From assembly GCA_030831885.1 (NCBI GenBank), contig JAURKF010000217.1:1-15696 (forward strand): DNA of 15,696 nt. Direction: 5' to 3'. Positions 14,831 through 15,696 of this stretch are shown one piece after another (within the stretch, counting starts at the first letter, position 1; each line of letters opens with the position of its first letter). Below the pieces are notes generated by a model. It did not search any database. It worked only from the letters and a program-made list of their open reading frames with translations, and was not told the origin of the DNA. The DNA comes from Flavobacteriales bacterium. GTDB lineage: Bacteria > Bacteroidota > Bacteroidia > Flavobacteriales > UA16. The translations under genes and the position numbers were made by a program.

Positions 14831-15696
14831 TGGTCTTCGCCTCTTGTGCGATTTGTTTTGAAGACCAAATGTTCCCCCCGTCCCTTCTTGAAAATATTAC
14901 GTCCGGGAGCTTTTCCTTTGCGCAATTCTCTCTGGGCTTCTTCCGGAAGCAGAGCAATTTCTTTGCAGGCATCGGAACAGCAGTTGCTCATTTTTTCCCG
15001 ACAATCGGCGCATTGAATGAATAAAATATGACACGCCAGATTGGAGCAATTGGTGTGATGATCGTATGGGGTGCCACACTGATGACATTGGGCAATCACG
15101 TCGTCTGAAATGCGCTCTGCAAGGCGCTCATCGAATACGAAGTTCACTCCTAGAAAACGGTTTTCCAATCCTTGTGATTGAATGTCGCGCGCATATTTAA
15201 TGATACCACCCTCGAGTTGATGCACATTGGGAAACCCCTTGTGTTTTAGATAAGCAGAGGCCTTTTCGCAGCGAATGCCGCCCGTGCAATACATCACAAT
15301 GTTCTTCTCTTTTTTACCCTTTAACATGTCCTCCACCATCTCGATTTCTTCACGAAAGGTATCCGCATCGGGCAGTATTGCGTTTTTGAAATGTCCCACT
15401 TCGCTTTCGTAGTGGTTGCGCATGTCGATTAGGATAGTTTCCGGTTGTGAGGTTAACTCGTTGAATTCCTGTGCGGATAAGTGAACGCCGGTGTTAGATG
15501 GATTGAAAGATGGATCCTCTATACCGTCCGCTACAATTTTATGCCGCAGCTTGATGATGAGTTTATAGAAAGATTTACTATCGTCTTCTACAGCCGTATT
15601 CAAGCGCACACCATTCAAAAATGTAATATTGAACAGGTTTTCCCGAAACTTCTCGAATTGATTGGCCGGAACGGAGATTTGTGCATTAATGCCTTC
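14827..15696 (-). CDS. trhO: tRNA uridine-34 hydroxylase (rhodanese family), 5' end beyond window
   Basis: TrhO (formerly YceA/YbfQ class) forms 5-hydroxyuridine at the tRNA wobble position, and has a rhodanese domain. Only 289 residues are visible; the reading frame continues to the right edge with EGINAQISVPANQFEKF, so 50 or so N-terminal residues lie outside the window. NGVRLNTAVEDDSKSFYKL matches the family start region. The rhodanese active-site cysteine is in YCTGGIRCEKASAYLKHKG (codon at 15285-15287). The cysteine-rich C-terminus (CHQCGTPYDHHTNCSNLAC, then CADCREKMSNCCSDAC) is the expected zinc-binding-like extension. An apparent start at 15618 is a TTG that is internal. The stop codon interlocks with that of the convergent desaturase gene. 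Confidence 0.93.
   Translation of the reverse strand, partial: EGINAQISVPANQFEKFRENLFNITFLNGVRLNTAVEDDSKSFYKLIIKLRHKIVADGIEDPSFNPSNTGVHLSAQEFNELTSQPETILIDMRNHYESEVGHFKNAILPDADTFREEIEMVEDMLKGKKEKNIVMYCTGGIRCEKASAYLKHKGFPNVHQLEGGIIKYARDIQSQGLENRFLGVNFVFDERLAERISDDVIAQCHQCGTPYDHHTNCSNLACHILFIQCADCREKMSNCCSDACKEIALLPEEAQRELRKGKAPGRNIFKKGRGEHLVFKTNRTRGEDH

Noticed and set aside
15616..15618. Start of trhO at 15618
   Set aside because: The codon is TTG (leucine) and the frame continues upstream to the edge with family-consistent residues EGINAQISVP.

Overview
The window reads as ordinary chromosome from a member of the Bacteroidota, perhaps a Flavobacteriales- or Cytophagales-type bacterium. The signs are the near absence of Shine-Dalgarno sequences, several copies of the Bacteroidota-type -7 promoter element TAnnTTTG about 20 nt before start codons, a secreted MORN-variant (YwqK-like) repeat protein, a multi-PAS HisKA_2 kinase paired with a LytTR regulator, and a TlpA-like lipoprotein. 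I see no tRNA, rRNA, insertion sequence, integrase, phage gene or CRISPR array. Coding density is very high; the only gene-free stretch above 300 nt is 9377-9881.

Left block (+ strand, 1-3280): the 3' part of a propionyl-CoA/acyl-CoA carboxylase beta subunit gene that begins outside the window, then a YicC-type endoribonuclease, guanylate kinase (gmk) and nicotinate-nucleotide adenylyltransferase (nadD). The last two overlap by 4 nt. A TAnnTTTG element in front of gmk suggests that gmk-nadD has its own promoter.

Middle block (- strand, 9376 down to 3262): a signalling cluster made of a secreted protein with about 17 MORN-variant repeats, a soluble four-PAS histidine kinase (start overlaps the previous stop by 4 nt) and a LytTR response regulator. 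After a separate promoter come a DUF502 membrane protein and an EamA/DMT transporter. The transporter gene is convergent with nadD and overlaps it.

Intergenic region 9377-9881: it carries divergent promoter elements for the MORN gene and rpiB, a 33-nt near-perfect hairpin whose arms contain ACGTT motifs reminiscent of LytTR half-sites, and a pair of mutually exclusive small stem-loops. This is the most unexplained DNA in the window.

Right block: rpiB, an M28 metallopeptidase and a small secreted beta-rich protein form a tight + strand operon. A TlpA-like thioredoxin lipoprotein (-) follows, convergent and directly abutting. A fatty acid desaturase (+) diverges from the TlpA gene, and a tRNA uridine-34 hydroxylase gene (trhO, -) runs off the right edge. 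Several starts are not the first possible codon: ATG 1221, 4164, 4771, 9882 and 10307 are preferred over upstream TTG codons, while the TlpA and desaturase genes appear to use TTG starts.

The best candidate for an undescribed system is the MORN-protein / soluble kinase / LytTR regulator cluster with its structured upstream region. This is an inference from gene order and sequence, not a demonstrated function.
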